Source of the DNA: CANIGN01 sp041391385
GTDB lineage: Bacteria; Bdellovibrionota; UBA2428
DNA length: 64,000 nucleotides
Direction: 5' to 3'
NCBI GenBank assembly: GCA_041391385.1
Contig: JAWKOD010000006.1
Span: forward strand, 186,001-250,000
Every line of letters starts with the position of its first letter. Within the stretch, counting starts at the first letter, position 1. The position numbers and the translations under genes were made by a program. The notes below the pieces were generated by a model. It searched no databases. It saw only the letters and a program-made list of their open reading frames with translations, and had not been told where the DNA came from. Below, piece after piece: positions 35,318 to 45,040 of this stretch.

Positions 35318-36264
35318 GGAATAAGATTTGACCACCAACTTTTTTTCCAGGTGATATCGGATAAAATTTGCTGACCTTTTGCATTGGGGTGAAAACAGTC
35401 GATACTAATGTCGTTATCGCTAAAATTATAGTTGTAGACTTCACGTCCAAAGCGAACGTGATCGCTTCCAAATCGTGCATTTGCCTCTGCTTTGACAGCT
35501 TCGATTTCATCAAAGTATTCAAGGAGTCGTTCTGTAACTTCTTCCCGTTTACGGGGATCTTTTTCTAAAAGTACGTTGTTACAAAATTTGTGGAGTGCCC
35601 ACATATCTTTGCAGGTGCTTAAGGGGGGGAGGCCAAGCCATGAATTTTCAGCAACATTTCTTAAGTGATCTAAATTGGGGATGCCACTTATGAAAACTTG
35701 TGCATTGGGATTGGCTTCGAGAACTTTAAAAACTGCGTTACGCACGTTGTTTCCGTAGGCCGATGCTGGGGTCATTTCTTCGTTTGTGTCTTGGCATGCA
35801 TCGTTTGCTCCAATCGCCAAAAGCACATAGTCAGGCGCACCTTGCTTGAGCTCTTTTCGTGACCAGCTTAAAACAGAAGAAACTTGTTCGTTGATGTCAT
35901 AAGAAGTAGATCCCGAAACAGCTGCATTATATACGGGGAGTTCTTTTTTGGAGAAGTCATTTAGTTTTAGAATGCGTCTTGCATGAGTGAGAACTTTTGA
36001 TCCATCTCCAGCAGCCCAACTTCGAGAGCGAGACTCAAAAGCTCTGAGCGAATGCATGTAGCCAGCCTTACCTAAGAAGTAGAGAAATTTAAAACCGACT
36101 AAAGGATTGTGGGCATCTGTGCGTTTAAAGCCTGCCAGAGCACCAGCAGTTATACTGTCTCCTATGGCGGCCATATTTTGAGGAAGTTGTGTTTTAGCGT
36201 TTAGGCTCGAGCTCAATCCTAGTGCAAGAGCGAATATCCATTGAGTGCGTATAGGCATTTTCAT
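35314..36264 (-). CDS. Secreted SGNH/GDSL hydrolase
   Basis: A 316-aa exported esterase/lipase of the SGNH superfamily. A signal peptide is present (about 1-23, ending LNA). Block I is AIGDSIT with Ser37; the Gly block is in NAAVSGSTSYD; the Asn block is AIGANDAC; block V is DCFHPNAKG with Asp289 and His292, completing the triad. The arrangement with an extended insertion between blocks is like phospholipase B-type bacterial SGNH proteins. Substrates could be lipids or acetylated sugars; not decided. A Cys-rich patch may form disulfides. The ATG at 36264 is followed at once by MKMPIRTQ, a typical signal n-region, and is preceded by GGAG. Confidence 0.88.
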   Translation of the reverse strand: MKMPIRTQWIFALALGLSSSLNAKTQLPQNMAAIGDSITAGALAGFKRTDAHNPLVGFKFLYFLGKAGYMHSLRAFESRSRSWAAGDGSKVLTHARRILKLNDFSKKELPVYNAAVSGSTSYDINEQVSSVLSWSRKELKQGAPDYVLLAIGANDACQDTNEEMTPASAYGNNVRNAVFKVLEANPNAQVFISGIPNLDHLRNVAENSWLGLPPLSTCKDMWALHKFCNNVLLEKDPRKREEVTERLLEYFDEIEAVKAEANARFGSDHVRFGREVYNYNFSDNDISIDCFHPNAKGQQILSDITWKKSWWSNLIP

Positions 36265-36370
36265 GGTTTGCTCCTTTAGTTACTTTTCGGCGCGTTAAAA
36301 AAATAAAGAGTCAAAAATAAAGAAGAAACGTTTGTTTTTTGGCTAAATGAATATGTTTCTTGGCGATTCG

Positions 36371-37762
36371 TTATTTAAAGAGCTTGATAGCTTTTTCTTT
36401 TTGAGTCGCGTGCTCAACAATCGGGAGTGGGTAGTTTTTACCAAGTTCCACTCCCCAGTTTTTAAGATCAGATTTCTTAGCTTTTATGGGGGCGTGAATG
36501 AATTTATTCGGAAGAGCTTTTAGCTCGGGAAGTTCTTGTCGGATAAAAGTACCCTCTGGGTCAAAACGTTCAGACTGGAGTGTCGGATTGAAAATTCTAA
36601 AATAAGGTTGAGCATCACAGCCAACAGAAGCGGCCCATTGCCAACCTCCATTATTAGAGGCGAGTTCAAAGTCGAGTAGGTTTTCAGCAAAGTAGGCTTC
36701 TCCCCATTTCCAATGGCAGAGAAGGTCTTTTGTTAGAAACGATGCAACTACCATTCTCAGGCGATTGTGCATCCAACCTGTTTTTTTAAAGTGCCTCATA
36801 CTTGCGTCGATGATGGGGTAACCCGATTGTCCTTCACACCAAAGTTGAAAGTGCTCTTTGCTTCCGGGCCACTTAATCGAATCGCATTTGCTTTGAAAGC
36901 ATTTTTCTGGAAGCTGTGGAAAAGAAGAGAGAAGCATCTGATAAAATTCTCTCCAAATAAGTTCATTATGCCAGATAAATGTTCCTGCATCTTTGTTAAG
37001 CGAGTGTCTAAAGAGCTCTCTTATGTTGAGAGTTCCAAATCGTAAGTGCACTGAGAGCTGTGATGTAGCCGAAAGAGCTGGAAAATCTCTTTGCTCTTTG
37101 TAGTTCGGGATCTTCTTCTTAAAGGCCTTAAATTGTTCTGCCGCACCTTTTCGACCGGCTTCTACATAAAGTGATTGCGGGCAAAAGCCAAGTTTTTCTA
37201 AGTTGGGAAATTTATTTTGAGCGGGAATGAGTTTTGTGAGTTTTACTTTGGCCTCGCTAAAGCTGTTGGAATTGAGTTGAGCTCTCCATGCTTTTGAGTA
37301 GGGGGTGAAAACTTTGAAAAAATTTCCGGATTTATTTTTGACTTCTTCCGCTTCAAAAATAACGTGATCTTTAAAACTATAAAAATCGTATCCCTTTTCT
37401 TCGAGTGTATTTTTTACGTTCTGGTCTCGCTTTTGTGCGTAAGCTTCGTAGTCTCTGTTTAAGAAGAGGGCATCAGCCTTTAACTCTTTCATGAGATTGG
37501 GAATTTCAATAGTTGGGTCTCCAACTCTAACATAGAGGGATGAATTCTTTTCTCTGAGTTTTGAATTGAGTTCTTCTAAGGATTTATGGATAAAAGTTAT
37601 TCGTCGATCGTCTTTTTTAAGCTGATTGAGAATACAGGTATCAAAAACAAAGGCAATTGCAATTTCTTCGGCGAGTGATTCAGCTTCGGACCAAGCACGA
37701 TTATCGAAACATCTCAAATCCCGACGCAGCCAGACAAGGGCTCTTTTGTGCTTGCTTTGCAT
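36371..37762 (-). CDS. phr: Deoxyribodipyrimidine photolyase (class I CPD)
   Basis: A 463-aa FAD-dependent enzyme that splits cyclobutane pyrimidine dimers using blue light. The N-terminal antenna domain begins ALVWLRRDLRCFDN. The FAD-binding helical domain shows WHNELIWREFYQMLL, GYPIIDASMR, TGWMHNRLRMVVASFL, and the block LLDFELASNNGGWQWAAS followed by DAQPYFRIFNP. The tryptophans of the electron-transfer chain are in these blocks. Length and order match the phrB type rather than a cryptochrome, but these can be hard to tell apart. It is a lone gene, transcribed away from tex. Confidence 0.95.
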   Translation of the reverse strand: MQSKHKRALVWLRRDLRCFDNRAWSEAESLAEEIAIAFVFDTCILNQLKKDDRRITFIHKSLEELNSKLREKNSSLYVRVGDPTIEIPNLMKELKADALFLNRDYEAYAQKRDQNVKNTLEEKGYDFYSFKDHVIFEAEEVKNKSGNFFKVFTPYSKAWRAQLNSNSFSEAKVKLTKLIPAQNKFPNLEKLGFCPQSLYVEAGRKGAAEQFKAFKKKIPNYKEQRDFPALSATSQLSVHLRFGTLNIRELFRHSLNKDAGTFIWHNELIWREFYQMLLSSFPQLPEKCFQSKCDSIKWPGSKEHFQLWCEGQSGYPIIDASMRHFKKTGWMHNRLRMVVASFLTKDLLCHWKWGEAYFAENLLDFELASNNGGWQWAASVGCDAQPYFRIFNPTLQSERFDPEGTFIRQELPELKALPNKFIHAPIKAKKSDLKNWGVELGKNYPLPIVEHATQKEKAIKLFK

Positions 37763-37877
37763 TCATCTAAATTCATCACGTTTTAAAGTTGAGGCAAAGG
37801 CCCTTTAAGAGAAAAGAAACGAAATTAAATAGCAATCTGAGGCGACATTGTCTTGAGAGATTCTAGGGTTTTGGCCT

Positions 37878-40292
37878 ATGTTGGCTGGGATGACTTTAAA
37901 CACCTGGCTCGAAAAACGTGGACATAGGCTCGAAGAGCGCTCTATCCAAGCGGTTATACAATTGGCTGAAGGGGGCGCAACTGTCCCTTTTATTGCCCGC
38001 TATCGCAAAGAGCAAACAGGTAATTTAGACGAAGTTGCAATCCGTGCTGTATTAGAAACGCACGAAGAATTTAATGAATTTGTGAAACGAAAAGAATTTA
38101 TTCGTGAGCAAATTAAAAAAGTAGGCAAACTTGATGAAACGCTAACGCGTCAATTGGATTTATGCCAAGATGCTTCGCTACTTGAAGATATCTATTTGCC
38201 CTACAAACCTAAAAAGAAAAGTAAGGCAACTGCTGCTAGAGATGCTGGTCTGGAGCCTTTGGCTTCATGGGCTTGGGATACCACTCAGGGGCTTACTGCT
38301 TGGGAGCCAGGTCAGACGCTTTTGGTTTGGGCGTATACTTATAGAAACGAAAAGTTTGGAATTGATACAGCTGAGAAAGCGATTGCTGGGGCCAAAGATA
38401 TCTTAACTGAAAAAATTTCTGAAGATGCAAGTCTTCGGCAGTTTGTTAGAGAGACGTTTTTTGAAAAAGCCTTTATTCGAACTAAAAAAGCTAAAAAAGC
38501 AGCAGAGCATAGCAAGTTTGAATCTTATTTTGATTTTTCTGAAACGATTAAATCTTTACTTAATCCGAGTAATTCTCATCGCTATATGGCAATTAAGAGA
38601 GCATGGGGTGAAGAAGAAATTTCTTTGCATATGGGAGCAAAACTTGAAGCTGAAGATGAGGCTTTTTTTGAGCTACTGATGAACCACTACCTAGCGAAAT
38701 GTGTTTTAAAAGCAGATGCTCCCGGAGCTGAAATCGTAAAAGAAGCTGTATCAACTGCTCTTAAAGCCTACGTTATACCCTCTATTGAAAACGAAGTTCA
38801 TAAAGAACTGAAACGAGTGGCCGACGAAGCTGCAATTCATGTTTTTTCTGAGAATGTTAGAAAAATCCTCTTAGCTTCACCTATGGGCTCTAAGTGTGTC
38901 ATGGGAGTTGATCCCGGACTAAGAACGGGTTGTAAGATTGCGATTGTAGACGACACGGGTAAATTTGTAGCTGATACTGTAGTTCATTTGAATTCAACGG
39001 GAGAGCAAGAAAAGGCAACTCATACGTTAGAAGCTCTAGTCGAAAAGTATAATGTGCGTGCGGTAGCCGTTGGAAACGGAACAGGCGGTAGGGAAACCGA
39101 AGCCTTTCTAAGAAAAGCTTTGAAGACGCGCTTTTCAAAAATCCAAGTTGTTGTTGTCTCTGAAGCAGGGGCAAGTGTTTACAGTGCAAGTGAAGTTGCG
39201 AGAGAAGAGTTTCCTAAGTTAGATGTAACTGTAAGAGGTGCTATTTCAATCGCAAGACGCCTCCAGGATCCATTGGCTGAACTTATAAAGGTTGACCCTA
39301 AGAGCATTGGTGTCGGTCAATACCAACATGACGTCAATCAAGTTCGCCTTAAGAGAAAGCTAGATGATGTTGTGGATTCGTGTGTGAACTCTGTTGGAGT
39401 GAATCTCAATACAGCAAGTTATCATTTGTTGTCTCATGTTGCGGGTATCGGCCCGAGTTTGGCAAAATCAATTGTTGATCATCGTACGAAGGGCTTGTTT
39501 AAATCTCGCGAAGATTTAAAAGCCGTTTCTCGTTTTAGCGATAAAACTTTTGAACAGTCTGCTGGCTTTATTCGAATTGCGGAATCGGACAACCCTCTTG
39601 ATAAAACAGGGGTACACCCAGAGCGTTACCCGATCTTAGTTGAATTTGCTTCTTCTAAGGGATTGTCAGTTGCAGGTATTTGCGGCGAAGGAGTGAAAGT
39701 ATTAAAAGACCACGCGGCTGAACTCATTGAGAAATTTGGTGAGTTTACCTTTAACGATATTGTTGCTGAATTAGAAAAGCCGGGACGTGACCCACGTGAG
39801 GATTTTGTTCCCTTTCAATTTAGAGATGATATCCATGCTGTGAGTGATCTTAAAAAAGATATGATTTGCCCCGGAATAGTCACGAATGTTACTAACTTTG
39901 GAGCTTTTGTAGATATTGGCGTGCACCAAGATGGCCTCGTGCATTTGAGCCAAATTGCGGATCGTTTTATTAAAGATCCAAGAGAAGTGGTAAATCCAGG
40001 CGACCGAGTTACCGTAAAGGTTCTTGATGTTGACCCTAATAAAAAGCAAATTTCGCTTTCAATAAGAGCCGCTCTTCGAAATGAATCAAGTCGAAATGAA
40101 GGGACTCACTCGAGACGTCCTCAGTATGATAACAACCGACCTAAAAGTGGAGATGGCCCAAGGGGCCCGCGACCAGAGCGTTCTACTTCTTCACGAAGTG
40201 ATTCACGAGCTCCACACAGAGATTCTCGAGGACCTCGGGGGCCAGCTCGCCCTAAATTTAGCAACAGCCCCTTTGAAATCCTCTGCCCTTAA
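37878..40292 (+). CDS. tex: Tex-family RNA-binding transcription accessory protein
   Basis: An 804-aa nucleic-acid-binding protein. The order is an N-terminal Tex domain (WLEKRGHRLEERSIQAV, with PFIARYRKEQTGNLDE near residue 40), a YqgF-like RNase H-fold domain (MGVDPGLRTGCKIAIVD near 343), helix-hairpin-helix repeats (LSHVAGIGPSLAKSIVDHR), and an S1 RNA-binding domain (GIVTNVTNFGAFVDIGVHQDG, near 667). A basic, low-complexity Arg/Gly/Ser/Asp tail (about 733-795) ends in NSPFEIL. Tex affects transcription and stress tolerance in other bacteria. The length is normal. The ATG at 37878 is used; the ATG at 37890 is also possible. A hairpin terminator overlaps the stop. Confidence 0.95.
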   Translation: MLAGMTLNTWLEKRGHRLEERSIQAVIQLAEGGATVPFIARYRKEQTGNLDEVAIRAVLETHEEFNEFVKRKEFIREQIKKVGKLDETLTRQLDLCQDASLLEDIYLPYKPKKKSKATAARDAGLEPLASWAWDTTQGLTAWEPGQTLLVWAYTYRNEKFGIDTAEKAIAGAKDILTEKISEDASLRQFVRETFFEKAFIRTKKAKKAAEHSKFESYFDFSETIKSLLNPSNSHRYMAIKRAWGEEEISLHMGAKLEAEDEAFFELLMNHYLAKCVLKADAPGAEIVKEAVSTALKAYVIPSIENEVHKELKRVADEAAIHVFSENVRKILLASPMGSKCVMGVDPGLRTGCKIAIVDDTGKFVADTVVHLNSTGEQEKATHTLEALVEKYNVRAVAVGNGTGGRETEAFLRKALKTRFSKIQVVVVSEAGASVYSASEVAREEFPKLDVTVRGAISIARRLQDPLAELIKVDPKSIGVGQYQHDVNQVRLKRKLDDVVDSCVNSVGVNLNTASYHLLSHVAGIGPSLAKSIVDHRTKGLFKSREDLKAVSRFSDKTFEQSAGFIRIAESDNPLDKTGVHPERYPILVEFASSKGLSVAGICGEGVKVLKDHAAELIEKFGEFTFNDIVAELEKPGRDPREDFVPFQFRDDIHAVSDLKKDMICPGIVTNVTNFGAFVDIGVHQDGLVHLSQIADRFIKDPREVVNPGDRVTVKVLDVDPNKKQISLSIRAALRNESSRNEGTHSRRPQYDNNRPKSGDGPRGPRPERSTSSRSDSRAPHRDSRGPRGPARPKFSNSPFEILCP

Positions 40293-40329
40293 AAGACCTC
40301 AAGCGCTAAAAGGTCTCTGAGGCCTTTTT
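40291..40329 (+). terminator. Rho-independent terminator after tex
   Basis: The left arm AAAAGACCTCA (40291-40301) pairs with TGAGGCCTTTT (40318-40328) with one mismatch, and the right arm ends in a run of five T. An inner AGACCT/AGGTCT pairing is an alternative. The left arm begins inside the tex TAA codon. Confidence 0.7.
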
Positions 40330-40384
40330 GAAAGTAAGTTTAAGGATGACAATACGCTGCGGCTAAGTTAGGATTTCTGCGGCA

Positions 40385-41784
40385 ATGGTGCAGCGTTTAA
40401 AAATTCGGCAAATCCTATTGAATTTTATGACTCTTTTGAGCTTATCGCTTGGTGCAAAGGCGATCGGCTGGCGCTTCCATTGGAAGAATTTTTAAATCAA
40501 GTGCGAGAGGGAAATCAAAGCTACAAGGCTTACGCAAAGGCTTTCGCAAGAGACTTGTTCAGCTGAAGGAAGCGAGCGGACCTCACCTTTTTGGAGAGGC
40601 TGTTTATGCTGAAGATAAGAAGGAGTCTGATTCTCCTGCTCAACCGAGCGATGTTCGAGCGACGGAGTATACTCTAGGAATTCAAGAACAATTCTCTTTT
40701 GGTTTGGGAGCGAAGTTCAGCTACAAGCAAGGAAAGTATGATCTCATAGGGGCGAATCCTGCATTCTTACTGGCGTCTGCCGCACATTTTTATCGATCGA
40801 CTCCTCAGTTAGAGCTTAACTTTCCCGTTTTAAAAATCTTTTGAAAAAGAAATACGAGCTCAGCGATGCTTTGTTTAATCAGGCAAGGCTACAGAATACA
40901 GAATCTTTTCGCGCCAAGATGCTCTTAGCAAGAATCTGAATCCGTATATTGGAAGCCGGCACAGAGTGAGAGCTTGGTAAAATCAACTGAAGAAAATTCA
41001 ATGTGCTCAAAAAATGAGAAGCTGGACCACAAGAAGAAAAAAATTTAGTCTGCAGATGAATCATCTTTTTGCAAGCGGATGCAAACTATGAACTGAGGCA
41101 ACTTGAGCACCAAAGTGCTTTGACGATGAGCGTGTAACACGACGTCGCTTTAACTCTTTGCGCGGCATTGCAACAGATGTTGTTCTTGAGTCTCTTAATG
41201 AGCCAATGAATGCAGATACTTTAGCAGTTTTAAAGATACCGAATGCTTTTACAGAGCGGGAAGATCTAAAGCACAGCGTGCGGAACTTCGTGCTAAAAAA
41301 GCCGCGACTGTTATTGCGGGCCAAAAGTTTAAGCCCTTTGGATATCTTTGGTCTTTATGCCTTGAATGGTAAAGATTCTGATCGCGCACGTGCCGAAAGT
41401 GAAAGTTTAAAAGATACGCGAAGTTCTTATGCCATTGGTTTGAAGTTTTCTATGCCTTGGACGTTTTTACATTAGCCAAACAAACAAATTAAGAAGGGCG
41501 CACTTGAAGAAAAAAGCAGCTGAGTTGCAACTTCAGAGAAAAGAGTTTGAAAGTGTTCGTGATTGAAGAGATCACTCAAAGTTTTCAGGAAGGGCGCAAT
41601 CGCTTAAAATTCTTCTTAAGATTGAAGAGGCTCAACGTGTGCTACTGAGAGAAAAACTTGCAGGGACGCGGACGCAGCACTCTCTCTTTCAAGTACTTCA
41701 GTACTTGAAAGTGAGTATGCCGTATCACAAGTTGCTAGAACGCGTGCTCAAGTACAACTTTTGTCTCTTTTTACGCCGTCTTAA
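40385..41784 (+). pseudogene. TolC-like outer-membrane efflux protein gene, multiply frameshifted
   Basis: Fragments of one TolC-family protein are spread over all three forward frames. They appear in order: a signal peptide from the ATG at 40385 (ILLNFMTLLSLSLGAKA), then LPLEEFLNQVREGNQSYKAYA, then ASGPHLFGEAVYAEDKK and EQFSFGLGAKFSYKQGKYDL, later ADESSFLQADANYELRQLEHQ with one added base, DIFGLYALNGKDSDRARAESES, and near the end TSVLESEYAVSQVARTRAQ with a stop at 41784. TolC proteins form the outer-membrane exit duct for RND pumps and type I secretion. At least about eight single-base shifts are needed to read it through, so as sequenced it cannot be made. It ends 33 bases before the RND pump gene. 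Confidence 0.8.
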
Positions 41785-41816
41785 AACCTACCTGCAAAAA
41801 TAAAGGAATAACTGAT

Positions 41817-44800
41817 ATGTCATTGGCTGATCTTTCAATTAAGCGTCCGATTTTTATTAGTTCAATTGTGATTGTGATGTTGGCCATGGGGTATATGGCT
41901 CTTAAGCGTTTGCCCGTGGATCTTTTTCCTAACGTCACTTTTCCTGTTGTTACTGTGAGTACTGTCTATCGTGGGGCAGGGCCTTCTGAGATTGAAACCC
42001 TGATTTCAAAAGTACTTGAGGAAGAAATGAGCTCCATTCCTGGAATTAAAGGTCTTCGCTCTAAAAGTAGCGATAGTCTTAGCCAAGTTATAGCGGAGTT
42101 TACGCTCGAAACGGATTTGGAATATGCGGAGCAACAGGTGCGTGACCGTGTGAGTTTAGCAAAACGTAAACTCCCCAAAGATATTGATGAGCCAATTGTA
42201 AAAAGAATTGATCCGTCCGATCAGCCTGTGTTGATTCTTGCTGTACAGGCGGATCTTGCACCAGCCGAGCTTTATGACTTTGTGAATTTAAAAGTAAAAC
42301 CAATCATGGAACAGGTTCCTCAGGTGGGGATGGTTCAGATTGAGGGTGGTCGAAAACGTGAAATTCACGTTGATCTTGATCTAAAAAAACTTAAACGAAT
42401 GGAAATGTCTGCAACAGCTGTATCTGCAAGGATTTCAGCAGCTGGGCAAAACATTCCAGCAGGTAAAGTTTCGCGAAGTGACTCCGAGCTCGTTTTTAGA
42501 ACTTTAGGTGAGTTTCAAAACGTAAAAGATGTTGGTTCTGTTATCGTGAGTTTTTTTGGTAACGATGTTCCTGTCACAGTTGGACAAATTGCAGATATTA
42601 AGGAATCCCTAGAAGATGAGAATTCACGTTCTTATCACAATGGTGAATCTTCTATCTTTGTGAAGGTTTTTCGTCAGTCGGGAGCAAATACTCTTAAAGT
42701 CGCAGACGCTGTTCGTAAGAAGACTTCAGAAATTAATAAGAACTTTTCTTCTTATGGGGCCAATGGAAGTATAAAAATTGTTCGAGATGGATCGCATCTC
42801 ATCCAAGCCAACGTAGATGATGTGAATGAAGCGATTATTATTGGAATCATATTAACTATTTTTGTGGTTTTCTTCTTTTTGGGGAGTGCGCGCTCCACAT
42901 TTATTACAGGACTTGCGCTTCCGAATTCACTTTTGGGCGCATTTTTCCTCATGTGGATTTGCGGATTTTCAATCAATATTATGACCTTGCTGGCTTTGTC
43001 TTTGGCGGTGGGGCTTCTTATCGACGATGCCATTGTTGTCCGGGAAAATATATTCAGACACGTTGAGAATGGAATGTCGCCAATAAAAGCGGCATCTGTA
43101 GGTACGAAAGAAGTGCAACTTGCGGTTCTTGCAACGACCCTTGCGGTTATTGCTGTATTTGGCCCGATTGGGTTTTTACAAGGAGTTGTGGGACAATTCT
43201 TTAAAGAGTTTGGTCTTACGGTTTGTTTTGCAATGGCAATTTCTCTCTTTGACGCTCTTACTATTGCGCCTATGTTGTCAGCTTATTTTGCAGGTGCACC
43301 TCACGGCTCTAAAAAAGAAAAAGAAAATTTCTTTCAAGCAGCTATTTCAAAAAGCCTCAAAGCTTTTGATGACATGCAAGCTTATCTAGAAGATGTCTAC
43401 GAAGGGGCCCTTAAGTGGTCTCTCAAGAAGCCGGGGATTGTTTTGTGTTCAGCGACTCTGATTTTCTTAGTAAGTCTATATATTACGAAATATATCCCTA
43501 AGACGTTTTTACCTGCGCAAGATACGGGCGAGTTTGTACTTTCATTGGAGTTAGCTCCAGGAACAAGCTTAGAGCGTATGACTGAGGTTTCACTTGAGGC
43601 CGATAAAATTTTAGCGGGACTCCCGGAAGTTAAGGATAGGGTTCTCTCTATTGGTGGAGACAAGGGAACACAGAATGCAGAGTTTTATGTCAACATGGTT
43701 CCACGCAAAGAGCGTTCAATGAACACGACACAATTTAAGGATGCTCTGAGAAAGAAGCTTGAGCCCTTGGCTTTTGCTAAGCCCTTGGTGCGTGATATCG
43801 ATATTATTGGAGCGGGTTTACGTCCCTTTAACTTATATATTGTGGGTCCTGATTTGGCAGATATTCAAAAAGTTGCAGATCAAGTTTATGCGAAAATGAA
43901 AGATCATCCAGCCCTTGTGGGTGTAGATACAAGTTATCGTCCTGGTAAGCCTGAGTTTCAGGTTCAACCCGATAAAGTAGCTGCCGAAAATTTGGGTGTT
44001 TCCACATCTGTGATGGGACTTGAATTGAGAAACCTTGTCGAAGGAGCAACTCCTGCAGTTTATCGACAGAATGGTGAAGAATATAAAATCCGAGTTCGTT
44101 TAAAAGAAGAAGATCGAGATTTGAAAAAGAACTTCAATGATATTTATGTTCCCAACGTTAACTTTAGTCTTGTGCGTTTAAAAAATCTTGCGAAACCCGT
44201 TGAGGTTTCAGGCCCTGCTACTATCGATCGTCAGGATCGAGGACGAAGTATTCAGGTGATGGCGGATATTGCTGCTAAGGGTCCGGGAATGGGAGCAGCT
44301 ATTTCGGATGTGCATAAGTTTTTTGCCGAGAATCAGGTTTTAAAACCTGGAATGCGATATCTTTTTAAGGGACAAGCTGAAAACTTCCAGGAGTTAGGTC
44401 CGAATATGCTTCTTGCTGCGATCTTGGGTATTTTGTTTATCTTCTTAGTTCTAGCCAGTCTCTACGAAAGCTTTGTTACACCTTTGAGTATCATGTTGGT
44501 CTTGCCGTTGGCAGCTTGTGGCGCATTCTTTGGTCTTTGGATTGCAAGGGAATCACTCAACCTCTTCTCTATGATTGGCTGCGTGATGCTCTTAGGGGTA
44601 GCTACGAAGAACTCGATTCTTTTAGTGGATGCGACTAAGCAAATTATAGAACATGAAGGACTCAGTGAAGAAAAAGCGCTCATTAAGGCAGGACGACTTC
44701 GTTTGCGTCCTATTTTGATGACTTCATTTGCATTGATTGCAGGAATGCTTCCAATTGCAATTGGACTCAATGAAGCCTCAAAGCAAAGAACTTCAATGGG

Positions 44801-44945
44801 CTGGGCGGTTATTGGGGGCTTAATAAGCTCTACCGTATTGACTCTTTTGGTGGTGCCTGCGGCATACTCTTATATTGAACGTTTACGCGTTTTTCTTGGA
44901 AATTTTTTCAAGAAGACCTTGATGACACCTGGAAACGACAGCTAA
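41817..44945 (+). CDS. RND efflux pump subunit (AcrB/MdtB-like, HAE1 family)
   Basis: A 1042-aa inner-membrane proton antiporter subunit of a tripartite efflux pump. The N-terminal SIKRPIFISSIVIVMLAMGY helix and LPVDLFPNV, the GAGPSEIETL pore-domain block, the LLALSLAVGLLIDDAIVVRENI helix with the paired Asp of the proton relay (TM4), and a second half that repeats the pattern (LLGVATKNSILLVDA) all fit. The length is full, with 12 helices expected. The gene is intact, unlike the TolC-like gene just upstream. No membrane fusion protein gene is next to it, so that part of the pump must be elsewhere or lost. Substrates are unknown. Confidence 0.95.
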   Translation: MSLADLSIKRPIFISSIVIVMLAMGYMALKRLPVDLFPNVTFPVVTVSTVYRGAGPSEIETLISKVLEEEMSSIPGIKGLRSKSSDSLSQVIAEFTLETDLEYAEQQVRDRVSLAKRKLPKDIDEPIVKRIDPSDQPVLILAVQADLAPAELYDFVNLKVKPIMEQVPQVGMVQIEGGRKREIHVDLDLKKLKRMEMSATAVSARISAAGQNIPAGKVSRSDSELVFRTLGEFQNVKDVGSVIVSFFGNDVPVTVGQIADIKESLEDENSRSYHNGESSIFVKVFRQSGANTLKVADAVRKKTSEINKNFSSYGANGSIKIVRDGSHLIQANVDDVNEAIIIGIILTIFVVFFFLGSARSTFITGLALPNSLLGAFFLMWICGFSINIMTLLALSLAVGLLIDDAIVVRENIFRHVENGMSPIKAASVGTKEVQLAVLATTLAVIAVFGPIGFLQGVVGQFFKEFGLTVCFAMAISLFDALTIAPMLSAYFAGAPHGSKKEKENFFQAAISKSLKAFDDMQAYLEDVYEGALKWSLKKPGIVLCSATLIFLVSLYITKYIPKTFLPAQDTGEFVLSLELAPGTSLERMTEVSLEADKILAGLPEVKDRVLSIGGDKGTQNAEFYVNMVPRKERSMNTTQFKDALRKKLEPLAFAKPLVRDIDIIGAGLRPFNLYIVGPDLADIQKVADQVYAKMKDHPALVGVDTSYRPGKPEFQVQPDKVAAENLGVSTSVMGLELRNLVEGATPAVYRQNGEEYKIRVRLKEEDRDLKKNFNDIYVPNVNFSLVRLKNLAKPVEVSGPATIDRQDRGRSIQVMADIAAKGPGMGAAISDVHKFFAENQVLKPGMRYLFKGQAENFQELGPNMLLAAILGILFIFLVLASLYESFVTPLSIMLVLPLAACGAFFGLWIARESLNLFSMIGCVMLLGVATKNSILLVDATKQIIEHEGLSEEKALIKAGRLRLRPILMTSFALIAGMLPIAIGLNEASKQRTSMGWAVIGGLISSTVLTLLVVPAAYSYIERLRVFLGNFFKKTLMTPGNDS

Positions 44946-44956
44946 GCCTTTGGAAT

Positions 44957-44976
44957 AAGGGGTGAAATAGCCCCTT
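44957..44976 (+). terminator. Hairpin downstream of the RND gene
   Basis: AAGGGG (44957-44962) pairs with CCCCTT (44971-44976) over an 8-base loop. No T run follows directly, though CCTTTT appears 14 bases on. It lies between the RND gene and ribE, where termination would make sense. Confidence 0.3.
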
Positions 44977-45040
44977 GATGGCCTAAGCGCCTTTTGAGTG
45001 ATTTCTGCGTTAAATTAGGGTACAATCCACGCAAATTCAG

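Noticed and set aside
40081..40320. 79-aa frame overlapping the end of tex
   Set aside because: It is an alternate reading of the low-complexity Arg/Gly/Ser tail of Tex and ends in the terminator.
41158..41475. A separate 105-aa gene
   Set aside because: Its content (FGLYALNGKDSDRARAES) is a TolC fragment; it is part of the frameshifted TolC-like gene.
44946..45040. FMN riboswitch before ribE
   Set aside because: The gap is only 95 bases and lacks the conserved FMN-aptamer segments; only a small hairpin is present.
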